Assembly: GCF_016864375.1 (NCBI RefSeq)
Contig: NZ_CP069354.1
Coordinates: 3,569,501-3,633,500, forward strand
Origin: Microvirga sp. VF16
Lineage (GTDB): Bacteria > Pseudomonadota > Alphaproteobacteria > Rhizobiales > Beijerinckiaceae
Length of the DNA: 64,000 nucleotides
Direction of reading: 5' to 3'
Under the pieces are notes generated by a model, which saw only the letters and a list, made by a program, of their open reading frames with translations, had not been told where the DNA came from and made no database searches. Within the stretch, counting starts at the first letter, position 1, and each line of letters begins with the position of its first letter. Positions 16,662 through 24,819 of this stretch are shown here, in pieces. Made by a program: the position numbers and the translations under genes.

Positions 16662-17217
16662 TCTCCTCGAATACCCCCTCTGCCTCTACGAACCGGCGCT
16701 GGGCATCGGCTCGATATTGCTCGGGCTGACCATCTGGGTGGAGTGCCCTTCGATAAGCCATTCGAGCAGCCTGTAAGACAAAGTTGGGGCAACCCTCGTG
16801 CAACCCTACCCTCGCGTAAAGTCGGTGGGCGGGTGTATCGAGACGATGGAAAGTCGCGATATGCGAGCGAAGAGCCTTCCGTTCAGAGACGAGGAGTTGA
16901 ATGAGCGAGATCGCCCGGTCTCGCTCATCTTTCATGCAGTTGAGGGCTAAGAGCACGATCTGGACCGCGTCAGCGTCCGTGTGGTGATCCTCGACCCTGA
17001 AGCGGCTGTAGTCTGCCGCCGTGGCCGACCAGTCGAGGATAGCCTGATCGCCCTTCGCAAACAGTGCTTCGATGTTGTCCGCGCCGACGCTGGATTCGCT
17101 ACGCTGTTGCTGGTCCATACGAGCACGCTCTTGGCGTTGCTGCCTCTCACGTTGATTGCGCTGCCGCCGAACTTCGTCCCAGCGCTCCTGGTAGGGAGAC
17201 GTGCGATCATGCGGCAT
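16639..17217 (-). CDS. Hypothetical protein with J-domain-like tail
   Basis: A protein of about 192 residues. ATG 17217 is preferred, overlapping the upstream gene's stop by 11 bases, which suggests coupling. The N-terminus is a long charged stretch (RWDEVRRQRNQRERQQRQERARMDQQQR), likely coiled coil. The C-terminal part, PNFVLQAARMAYRRALHPDGQPEQYRADAQRRFVEAEGVFEEIKRLR, resembles a DnaJ J domain, including an HPD tripeptide. It could therefore contact Hsp70; this is a motif-level inference. Confidence 0.6.
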   Translation of the reverse strand: MPHDRTSPYQERWDEVRRQRNQRERQQRQERARMDQQQRSESSVGADNIEALFAKGDQAILDWSATAADYSRFRVEDHHTDADAVQIVLLALNCMKDERDRAISLIQLLVSERKALRSHIATFHRLDTPAHRLYARVGLHEGCPNFVLQAARMAYRRALHPDGQPEQYRADAQRRFVEAEGVFEEIKRLRSR

Positions 17218-18385
17218 CAGCGAACTCCCGCTCCAATTCATTCAGTTGTTCGTCGATGTCCCCGAAAACTCGGGGGCCGATTATGATGTCGAACGCGCCC
17301 GCGAGCCGAAGGACGCCGCATGCACGTAGGTCGTGCTCGCTGGTCTCAAGGGCTGGAATACCGAGCGACTGGAGTTTGCTCCGGACTGCTGCGACCAATC
17401 CTGGGTCGGGCCGCTGGTTCAGGACGGTATGTACATCGGCCAGCACGAATTGACCATTCGAGAGCCGGTGGAGTTCAGCGATAGCTTCTGGCGAATGCCG
17501 CCAATGGACATAAGCGTGCCGACCGGTCGCAACGAATGGGGTCTTGCTGCCCAAACAATTTTGGAAGCGCCGACCCAGCGCCACCATCGCCTCACCTGTT
17601 GCCAGAAGGGTGAGGTCGGGATCGTCAGCCGGGATCTGGGGAGACGCAATCGGCTGGTCCACCTTCTTGAGCCAGCGAGAGAAGAAGGTTTCAAGTCGTG
17701 TCTTCGGGTCGATCTGCTCGATGGACTGGCGAAGGGCTGCATCTGTGGCGGTTGAAACGGTCTTGCGGATGAGCGTAAGGGTGGCGTTCACGTCATCCAC
17801 CTGAGAAAGGCTGATGCGGTTCAAAATGTTTCGGTGCATAAGAACTGGGTCGAGATACCGAGCAATCTCGATGTGTGATGGGCTGATCTTTCCGGTGATT
17901 TGCAGGAGTGCTTCCGCACGCTGACGATGCTCGGGGTTTGAAAACATTTCGAAAATGAGGCGGTAGAATCGACGTTGCGGAAGCGGGCTGTCGCCCAAGC
18001 GGCTGAGCATTCCCAGCAGTCCTGGTGGCGCAGCGCCGAACACCGCCTGCACAATAGTACGCGCCCGCATCACCGTAAGGGCCTGGGCAATCCGCGCCAT
18101 CGGATGGGACGGCACAGCATAATGAGCAGGAGTCAGGGCGCTCAGGCGGGCGGCAAGGAGATCAGGCCCTTCCTGTTCGAGCATTCCCAAGGCCGCAAAG
18201 ATGGATTGCCGCTTCAAAACTGAGGCTGAGAGCGTGTATGCCAAGAAGGATGGACAGTGGGCATCGAGTTCAATAGCTCGAATTAACTGCTCTCCTCCAA
18301 AAGGGCGAGGTTTCAAAACTTTGTTCGCAGGCATCGGTGTCAATGGCAGGCTCCGTGATTGCCTCTGATCGATCCAGGGTCTCAC
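17207..18385 (-). CDS. Hypothetical protein, partner of the J-domain-like gene
   Basis: A 392-residue, mostly helical protein (for example AARLSALTPAHYAVPSHPMARIAQALTVMRARTIVQAVFG) with no transmembrane segment and no recognised catalytic motif. The C-terminal third contains ALGRRFQNCLGSKTPFVATGRHAYVHWRH and IAELHRLSNGQFVLADVH. It lies upstream of, and overlaps, the J-domain-like gene on the same strand, so the two probably form one operon. An alternative start is ATG 18334. Confidence 0.6.
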   Translation of the reverse strand: MRPWIDQRQSRSLPLTPMPANKVLKPRPFGGEQLIRAIELDAHCPSFLAYTLSASVLKRQSIFAALGMLEQEGPDLLAARLSALTPAHYAVPSHPMARIAQALTVMRARTIVQAVFGAAPPGLLGMLSRLGDSPLPQRRFYRLIFEMFSNPEHRQRAEALLQITGKISPSHIEIARYLDPVLMHRNILNRISLSQVDDVNATLTLIRKTVSTATDAALRQSIEQIDPKTRLETFFSRWLKKVDQPIASPQIPADDPDLTLLATGEAMVALGRRFQNCLGSKTPFVATGRHAYVHWRHSPEAIAELHRLSNGQFVLADVHTVLNQRPDPGLVAAVRSKLQSLGIPALETSEHDLRACGVLRLAGAFDIIIGPRVFGDIDEQLNELEREFADAA

Positions 18386-18455
18386 GGATTTTTTAGCTGT
18401 AAACTATTTTTTCAGAGATTCTGCTCGCCTCCTACGGCATCATTAGGAACTCGAC

Positions 18456-18923
18456 TTGCGCCTTCTCCTTACCCTCTTTCTGACTCTCCTCTCATTCCCT
18501 GCCTCTGCACAACCGATCAGAGGGCAAGCGACTGTCATAGATGGTGACACCATTGAGATCGCGGGAACGCGCATCCGACTGCATGGGATCGATGCGCCCG
18601 AGAGTGGCCAAACATGCCAGGACGCGAGAGGCCGGGATTTTCGCTGCGGTCAGCGGGCAGCCTTTGCTCTGGCCGACTGGATCGGTCGGGCGACCGTTCT
18701 CTGCGAGCCGCGAGACACCGACCGGTATGGCCGGGTGGTCGCCGTCTGCCGTACCCGAGGGACGGAGATTAATCGATGGATGGTCCGCCAGGGATGGGCA
18801 GTTGCTTATCGGGAGTACAGCCGGGAGTATGTTCCGGATGAATTGGCTGCCCAACGAGCCCGTGAAGGGCTATGGGCGGGAGCTTTCATCCCACCCTCGG
18901 AGTGGCGACGAGGACGGCGTTAG
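18456..18923 (+). CDS. Exported thermonuclease-family (SNase) protein
   Basis: A 155-residue protein with a signal peptide (residues 1-19, LLLTLFLTLLSFPASAQ) and a complete staphylococcal-nuclease fold: ATVIDGDTIEIAGTRIRLHGIDAPE contains the Ca-binding Asp residues and catalytic Arg/Glu, and DRYGRVVAVC the second Arg. The start is TTG at 18456 behind AGGA. It should cleave DNA or RNA in the periplasm or outside the cell. It converges on the next gene with a 4-base overlap. Confidence 0.85.
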   Translation: MRLLLTLFLTLLSFPASAQPIRGQATVIDGDTIEIAGTRIRLHGIDAPESGQTCQDARGRDFRCGQRAAFALADWIGRATVLCEPRDTDRYGRVVAVCRTRGTEINRWMVRQGWAVAYREYSREYVPDELAAQRAREGLWAGAFIPPSEWRRGRR

Positions 18924-19969
18924 GTCCGAGCCACAGTTTCAGCCCATTGCTCCACTGCGTCGCGGTTCTTCCAGATCCAGGCGTTGAGGGTGTCTACGGC
19001 TCGCATCCCTGAGAGGATTGCCTCGCGCTGCTCGTCGAAGCCTTTGAGGTTATCGATTTGCGGAGTCTCTACGACGATCATCAGGCCAGAGCGCCCGTTT
19101 GCTCGTTTGTTGATCGTCGGAACGACCCGGTACGGAGTGCCTTTCAGGTCAGCGGCCACGGTGGCAGCGAGCGTTGTAAAGTGATCGCCCCAGCCATAGA
19201 AATTGATGTTCCCATTGCCTTCGCGAAGCTGGTGCACAATCCGCATTTGAGGAAGGAAGGACCAGTCAGGCAGAGTATCGGGAGCAAAGATCATAGTCTT
19301 GCTCTCCCCAGGACGGCCCTCTTTGAGCATGGATGGACCCGGTTTAAGGGTTGGGCACTCCTTTTGGCACAGAGCGACATACTTGGCGTTAAATTCCTCA
19401 ATGATCGGCAAAGGAACCGCCTCATAGCCACGACGCGACTTCTGGATGGCTTGTTCAAGAAGCTCATGCCTATGGTTGAGCCTTGCCTTCAATTCCCCGT
19501 CGAAACCCAGACTTCTTTCGGCCAGATAGCGGGATATATCTTCGTACAGTACGACTGCATTAAACTTTCCGGCAAACGTCCGGTTTTGCTCCGCATACTT
19601 GGATGGGCAAACGAGAACACTACGAACAGCCGCTGCTTCAGCCCTTTGGACCAGGAGTTCGGCCTCTTCCCGGTACGATTCCGCCTGATGAGGTTGCTCG
19701 CTAGTATCGAGCTTATTCTCAATCAGGACGTAGCTCGGGAGCCCCGCTCTCGGGGAGAGTTTCAGACAAATATCGATCTCACGTCGGTTATGGGTTCGGC
19801 GCTTGCTATGCGCGACACTACTTGTCGAAAATGTACCTAGAGACTGCCCTTTGCCTTGCGCCTCGTTCACAAACCATCGGACAAAGTCCGAACTGCACTT
19901 TAGCTCCTCGACTAACAGAAGATCGATGTCCCGCTCAGTTGCATGGGTAAGCGTTAGTAGGTTTTCCAT
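18920..19969 (-). CDS. PD-(D/E)XK nuclease-family protein
   Basis: A 349-residue protein. Residues 60-115 contain HNRREIDICLKLSPRAGLPSYVLIENKLDTSEQPHQAESYREEAELL: the catalytic D, the E-x-K (ENK), and a Q-x-x-x-Y helix, as in PD-(D/E)XK nuclease superfamily proteins linked to defence islands. The N-terminus (NLLTLTHATERDIDLLLVEELKCSSDFVRWF) fits the same group. The C-terminal half has no recognised motif. It sits alone; ATG 19969 is chosen over an upstream TTG. Confidence 0.75.
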   Translation of the reverse strand: MENLLTLTHATERDIDLLLVEELKCSSDFVRWFVNEAQGKGQSLGTFSTSSVAHSKRRTHNRREIDICLKLSPRAGLPSYVLIENKLDTSEQPHQAESYREEAELLVQRAEAAAVRSVLVCPSKYAEQNRTFAGKFNAVVLYEDISRYLAERSLGFDGELKARLNHRHELLEQAIQKSRRGYEAVPLPIIEEFNAKYVALCQKECPTLKPGPSMLKEGRPGESKTMIFAPDTLPDWSFLPQMRIVHQLREGNGNINFYGWGDHFTTLAATVAADLKGTPYRVVPTINKRANGRSGLMIVVETPQIDNLKGFDEQREAILSGMRAVDTLNAWIWKNRDAVEQWAETVART

Positions 19970-20053
19970 CAATCAAGCCTGATCCAAGACCATTGGGCAT
20001 TTCAATACGTTATCCGCGCCCACTTCGCCCAGCCATCTCAACTAAGGTTGGTT

Positions 20054-20458
20054 TTACCGGAGACGGGTTCGGCTCCATACTCCTGGCCCACAGGCAAAAT
20101 ACATCAGCAACCCGCCGATGATGGCGAGGTTCTGGAAGAACTCCACATTCTGCCGGGGACGGAAGACCAGCCCCGTCATTGATGGGCCATATGTCAGCCA
20201 GAGCATGGCGGCGGTGAAGCCGATCAGTGCCAGGGCTGTCCAGCGCGGCCACAAGCCAATGATCAGAGCCAAGGGACCGAGAAATTCTGCTGCCACCAGC
20301 ACGCCTGTGATGATGGTCGGATAAGGCATTCCCTTAGCCGTAAGTGAAGCCGCAAAGGCCGAGAAATTCATCAGCTTGCTGTAGCCAGAGGGCAGGAACA
20401 GAGCAGCGATCAGCACACGGCCAAGGAGCAGGGCCGCATCCTCGCTTCGGGTCAGCAT
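20054..20458 (-). CDS. DoxX-family membrane protein
   Basis: A 134-residue protein with four predicted membrane helices. LLLGRVLIAALFLPSGYSKLMNFSAFAASLTAKGMPYP is the classic DoxX start, followed by VLVAAEFLGPLALIIGLWPRWTALALIGFTAAMLWL and NLAIIGGLLMYFACG. DoxX relatives are small inner-membrane proteins linked to thiosulfate oxidation or thiol-redox control; the substrate is unknown here. It is transcribed alone, with no operon partner within 160 bases. Confidence 0.9.
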   Translation of the reverse strand: MLTRSEDAALLLGRVLIAALFLPSGYSKLMNFSAFAASLTAKGMPYPTIITGVLVAAEFLGPLALIIGLWPRWTALALIGFTAAMLWLTYGPSMTGLVFRPRQNVEFFQNLAIIGGLLMYFACGPGVWSRTRLR

Positions 20459-20627
20459 GAACTCCCTCCTAGTCTCACCTGGGCTCGCGACAGTTCTGGT
20501 GCGGCTGCATTCCCGCGCGGCGGGACCGAATGGACTACGAGGCCCGTTAAAACGGGGTTACATGAACGGGGCTCACAAAGGCTCCCGCTCTTGAGATCAC
20601 TGCCCGTTCAAATGACTTTCAGCGCCC

Positions 20628-20966
20628 CTATTGATGATCCTGCACCGTCTGGGGGTCCATTCCATCGATCATCTCGGCTCGACGTGCCTCATAGGTTCTT
20701 ATTTTTCCAGTGATTTGCTCCAGGGAGCCTCGGCTCGATCCATAGTAGCCTAATCCGGCGAGTGTGGCCGCAATCGATATGACGAGGACTATCGGATCAG
20801 ATCGGAACAAGCCCAGGAGAGCGGCTCCGAACACCAGGATACCAACCACAGTCGCCACCCGCGCCACGATCATACTCTTCCGGCACTGCTCGGCGGCATC
20901 AGATAACTGATTGATCTCGATTTCGAGATCAGCGATCTGCTGATGGAAGTCATGAACTTTCACCAT
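20628..20966 (-). CDS. Small coiled-coil membrane protein
   Basis: A 112-residue protein from ATG 20966 (GTG 20984 is possible). The N-terminus is a coiled coil (VHDFHQQIADLEIEINQLSDAAEQCRKSM), followed by two membrane helices (ARVATVVGILVFGAALLGLF and IVLVISIAATLAGLGYYG), then a second charged helix. It overlaps the end of the ADP-ribosylglycohydrolase gene by about 7 bases, implying coupled expression. No family recognised. Confidence 0.6.
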   Translation of the reverse strand: MVKVHDFHQQIADLEIEINQLSDAAEQCRKSMIVARVATVVGILVFGAALLGLFRSDPIVLVISIAATLAGLGYYGSSRGSLEQITGKIRTYEARRAEMIDGMDPQTVQDHQ

Positions 20967-22045
20967 CCTGGATACCGATCCCACAGCTTCTCCGGATCAA
21001 CCCGACCCTCCAGCATCGCCGTGAACTCCTCTGCAAGGGTCTCGATCACATCCCGAAGTTCAACCCTCCCAACCCAGTCCTGCGGTAGAGCCTCAATCCC
21101 ATACATTGCGCCAATAATGTTTCCAGCAATTGATCCGGTGGAATCCGAGTCTCCATCGTGATTGACTGCGGCGAGAATAGCGTCACGCGGCGTCTCGGCA
21201 GCCAGGGTACACATCACGGCTATTGCAAGTGCCTCCTCGGCAACCCAGCCTTGGCCGAGCCGGGGCAGCAATTCCTGCCAACTGGGTTCCTCGGCCACTT
21301 GCAGCGCCTGCTCCAGCCGGGTCCAGACTTCCTGCGATCCGTCATGCTCGTGCAACATCCGGATGGTCTGCTGGACCGCATCCTGGAGAGGCAATCCCTG
21401 AACGATCAGGCTGATGATCCAAGCAAATGCTCCAGCGGCATAGTAGCCGGATGGGTGCCCGTGGGTGGTGCGGGCGCTCTCGACCGCGATCTCGAACATA
21501 GAGGTCATATCCTCCCGCCGCTGCGCCAAGAACCCGAAGGGTGCCGAGCGCATCACCGTCCCGCACCCCTTGCTGTCGTTTTCGGAGGCTGCTCCAAAGG
21601 TTCGATTGGAGCGCAGGGCAGCAAGGCACGTATTGCCAGGGGCACGTTGCGCCCACAGACGCCTTTCGGTGATGAGCCACCCATCTGGCTCCTGGCCCAA
21701 CGCCCTCCGGTACGAGCCCGGTTCCTGAGTTTCGAGCCAGCGTAAATAGGCGTGGTGCACCACGCCTGGAGGGTGGCAGATGCCCTTTAGCGATCCCCGG
21801 ATATGCGCCCGGATGAGACCCTCGACCGTGAAGAGGGTCATCTGGGTGTCGTCGGTGACCTGACCCTGCCGGGTCTGGTCGAAGCGGGAGACTCCTTCTG
21901 GTCCGTAGATCCGAACGATCTCGGGCAGCTTCTTGAACTCGATAGGCCAGCCAAGGGCGTCGCCGCAGGCCCCACCAAGAAGGCAACCGGTAACACGGTT
22001 GCTTAGTGATATTGAAGAAACACCCTGTGCCCGATCCACGTCCAC
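20960..22045 (-). CDS. ADP-ribosylglycohydrolase family protein
   Basis: A 361-residue protein with the DraG/ARH fold signatures: GCLLGGACGDALGWPIEF at residues 19-36, TDDTQMTLFTVEGLIRA with the magnesium-binding T-D-D-T, TTHGHPSGYYAAGAFAWII, and VNHDGDSDSTGSIAGNIIGAMYG with the second D-x-D metal site. It removes ADP-ribose from proteins or nucleic acids. The adjacent coiled-coil membrane protein and the location in a defence-rich island raise the possibility that it counters an ADP-ribosylating toxin, but none is visible here. Confidence 0.88.
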   Translation of the reverse strand: MDVDRAQGVSSISLSNRVTGCLLGGACGDALGWPIEFKKLPEIVRIYGPEGVSRFDQTRQGQVTDDTQMTLFTVEGLIRAHIRGSLKGICHPPGVVHHAYLRWLETQEPGSYRRALGQEPDGWLITERRLWAQRAPGNTCLAALRSNRTFGAASENDSKGCGTVMRSAPFGFLAQRREDMTSMFEIAVESARTTHGHPSGYYAAGAFAWIISLIVQGLPLQDAVQQTIRMLHEHDGSQEVWTRLEQALQVAEEPSWQELLPRLGQGWVAEEALAIAVMCTLAAETPRDAILAAVNHDGDSDSTGSIAGNIIGAMYGIEALPQDWVGRVELRDVIETLAEEFTAMLEGRVDPEKLWDRYPGW

Positions 22046-22127
22046 CCCATTCCAACGATATTGTCTATCTAACCGTGGCTGTTAGGATATCCGCCCTATC
22101 AATTTCTGTCACCGAAGCACTTGAATC

Positions 22128-23618
22128 ATGGCCATTCTGACGCTCAATCAGCTTGAAGCTCACCTTTGGAGAGCCGCTGACATCCTCCGGGGTGCCATCG
22201 ACGCCTCCGACTACAAACATTATATCTTTGGCCTTCTGTTCTATAAGCGTCTCTGTGATGTCTGGCAGGAGGAGTATGACGACCGCCTGAAGAAGTACGG
22301 CGATGCCGAGCTTGCCGCCGATCCGGATGAGCATCGGTTCCACATTCCCGAAGGGCATTTCTGGGCAGATGTCCGGAAGCACACCACCAACATTGGTGAG
22401 CATCTGAATGCTGCCTTCCACGCTGTCGAAGACGCAAACCAGCGCCTCCGGGGTATCTTCCAGGACGTGGACTTCAACAACAAGGAGCGCTTCCCAGACG
22501 CTACCCTCGAAAAGCTCCTCCAGCACTTCGAGACCTACCGGCTGCGAAACTCGGATGTGGAACCGGATGTCCTCGGGCAAGCCTACGAGTACCTGATCGC
22601 CCAGTTTGCGGACGATGCAGGCAAGAAAGGTGGCGAGTTCTACACGCCGAAAATGGTCGTGCGGCTCATTGTGGAATGCCTGCGGCCTGACGAGAACATG
22701 TCGGTCTACGATCCGACCTGTGGCTCGGGTGGAATGCTGCTAGAAGCAGTCCACCACCTGGAGCGGCAGGATAAAAACCCCAAGAGCCTGTCCCTGTTCG
22801 GTCAGGAGCGGAACCTAAACACCTGGGCCATCGCCCAGATGAACCTGTTTCTCCATGACATCGACGATGCGTCGATTGCCCGTGGAGACACCCTGCTCGA
22901 TCCGAAGCACCTGACGGGCGACGGCACCAAGGCGATCCGCACCTTCGACCGGGTTCTCGCCAATCCGCCGTTCTCGCTCAAATCCTGGGGCTACGAGACC
23001 TGGAGCAACGGCGATCCCTTTGGGCGCGACCGGTTCGGCTGCCCACCGAGATCCTTTGGCGATCTTGCATTTGTCCAACACATGATCGCGAGCTTGAAGT
23101 CGGATGGAATGCTGGGTGTGGTTCTCCCGCACGGTGTCCTTTTCCGGGGTGGGGCCGAAGAGCGCATTCGGGAAGGGATGTTGAAGGAGGATATGATCGA
23201 GGCGGTGATCGGCCTTGCTCCCAACCTGTTTTATGGCGCTGGCATCCCGGCCTGCATCCTGATCATCCGGAAGAACAAGCCTGCCGAGCGGAAGGGCAAG
23301 GTGGTGTTCATCAATGGCGTCGAGCAGTTCGTCGAGGGAAAAGCTCAAAACCATCTCTCGGACGAGAATGTCGCTACCCTGGCAAAAGCGTTCCATAACT
23401 ATGCGGATGTGGATCGTCTTGCTCGCGTGGTGCCGCTCTCGGAGATTGCAGCTAACGACCACAACCTCAACATCAGCCGCTACGTCCATGTCGCTGAGGA
23501 GACAGAAGACCTCGATGTGGCTGAAGAGGTCAAGAAGCTCCTTGAATTGTGCGAGCAGCGGGATGCTGCTGAGGCCAAGATGATGGGCTTCCTGAAGGAG
23601 CTTGGATATGTCGCATAA
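22128..23618 (+). CDS. hsdM: Type I restriction-modification methyltransferase subunit
   Basis: A 496-residue HsdM. The N-terminal helical domain (LEAHLWRAADILRGAIDASDYKHYIFGLLFYKRLCDVW) is followed by the SAM motif DPTCGSGGML near residue 194 and the catalytic motif IV NPPF near residue 279. The length is normal. It methylates N6-adenine as M2S. The stop overlaps the hsdS start by 11 bases. The divergent ADP-ribosylglycohydrolase starts 82 bases upstream, so the operon promoter must lie between 22046 and 22127. Confidence 0.95.
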   Translation: MAILTLNQLEAHLWRAADILRGAIDASDYKHYIFGLLFYKRLCDVWQEEYDDRLKKYGDAELAADPDEHRFHIPEGHFWADVRKHTTNIGEHLNAAFHAVEDANQRLRGIFQDVDFNNKERFPDATLEKLLQHFETYRLRNSDVEPDVLGQAYEYLIAQFADDAGKKGGEFYTPKMVVRLIVECLRPDENMSVYDPTCGSGGMLLEAVHHLERQDKNPKSLSLFGQERNLNTWAIAQMNLFLHDIDDASIARGDTLLDPKHLTGDGTKAIRTFDRVLANPPFSLKSWGYETWSNGDPFGRDRFGCPPRSFGDLAFVQHMIASLKSDGMLGVVLPHGVLFRGGAEERIREGMLKEDMIEAVIGLAPNLFYGAGIPACILIIRKNKPAERKGKVVFINGVEQFVEGKAQNHLSDENVATLAKAFHNYADVDRLARVVPLSEIAANDHNLNISRYVHVAEETEDLDVAEEVKKLLELCEQRDAAEAKMMGFLKELGYVA

Positions 23619-24806
23619 GGTACCCAATGGCTGGTCTGAAGGTGCCTTCGAGAGGTTCATCACTCTTCAAAGAGGCTTCGACCTTCCGGTCCAGGATAGA
23701 TTACCTGGAGATGTACCCGTTTATGCCTCGAACGGAGTGATCGGGGACCACTGTGAGGCACGTATTTCTGGGCCATCAGTGGTGACGGGCCGAAGCGGTA
23801 CGCTTGGCAAGGTTTTCTACTACCCAGACGGATGTTGGCCACTCAACACGACGCTATACGTGAGGGATTTTCACGGCAACGATCCTAATTTCGTTCACCG
23901 GTTTTTAGAGCACTTCGACCTTCAGCGGTTTGGAACAGGCACTGGCGTTCCGACGCTAAATCGCAACATCGTCCATAAAGAAACGGTCGTCTTCCCTCCT
24001 CTTTCTGAGCAGAGACAGATCGCGGAAATCCTCTCCAGCGTGGATGAGGCCATTCAGACAACGCAGGCAGTAATAGAGCAGACCCGTAAGGTCAAAGGGG
24101 GTGTGCTGAAGCGCCTGCTCACTAAAGGTATTGGACATACCCGGTTTACGCGAACGGAGGTCGGGGAGATCCCGGAAGACTGGGAGTTAGTTCGTATCGC
24201 CGATGTCGCCGCTGCAAAGGGCGGGAAGAGAATGCCGAAGGGTCGCCCTTTTGCTACTGGTGTCACTCCGTATCCTTATATTCGCGTAAGTGACTTCAGG
24301 GACGGAACAATCTCCAGAGAGAGTCTTGTCTATGTACTTCCCGAGGACAGAGAGTTAATCCGAAATTATACGATATCATCTCAGACGTGTACATTTCTAT
24401 CGCCGGTACTATTGGCGTCACCGGCATGGTTCCGCCAGATCTTGATGGCGCTCAACTGACCGAGAACGCTGCAAAGATTGTTATCGGAGACATCCAAAAG
24501 CTGAGACCCGCATTCCTCGCGAGGGCTATGGAAGCAGATCTAGTACAAAAGCAGATCGCTACCGCAAAAGGCATTGGCGGTGGCGTACCAAAGCTCGCTT
24601 TGTTTCGAATAGAGCAAATGATGTTTCCTCTGCCACCTACTGACGAGCAGGATAGGATCTTGGAATGTCTCGCTCCAATTGATCGGACCTACCATGAGCA
24701 GGAACAGGTTTTGGACCGGTTAAACGGTCTCAAGTCCGCCCTAATGACCGACCTCCTCACGGGCAGAAAACGGGTCTCCAGCGACCTTCTAATGGCCGCA
24801 GAGTAA
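23608..24806 (+). pseudogene. hsdS: Type I specificity subunit, single-base frameshift
   Basis: Two frames make up one HsdS. From ATG 23608 the first half gives a target-recognition domain and the conserved segment PLSEQRQIAEILSSVDEAIQTTQAVIEQTRKVKGGVLKRLL, then the start of the second recognition domain. At about 24384 the frame shifts: restoring one G in the word TCAGACGTG would join ...SSQ to DVYISIAGTIGVTG and continue to the second conserved helix and the stop at 24806. As sequenced, the first frame ends at 24459, leaving a half-HsdS. Either the gene is inactive, or a half-subunit acts as a dimer, or the base is a sequencing error. Confidence 0.85.
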
Positions 24807-24819
24807 GTAGGGGATTAAC

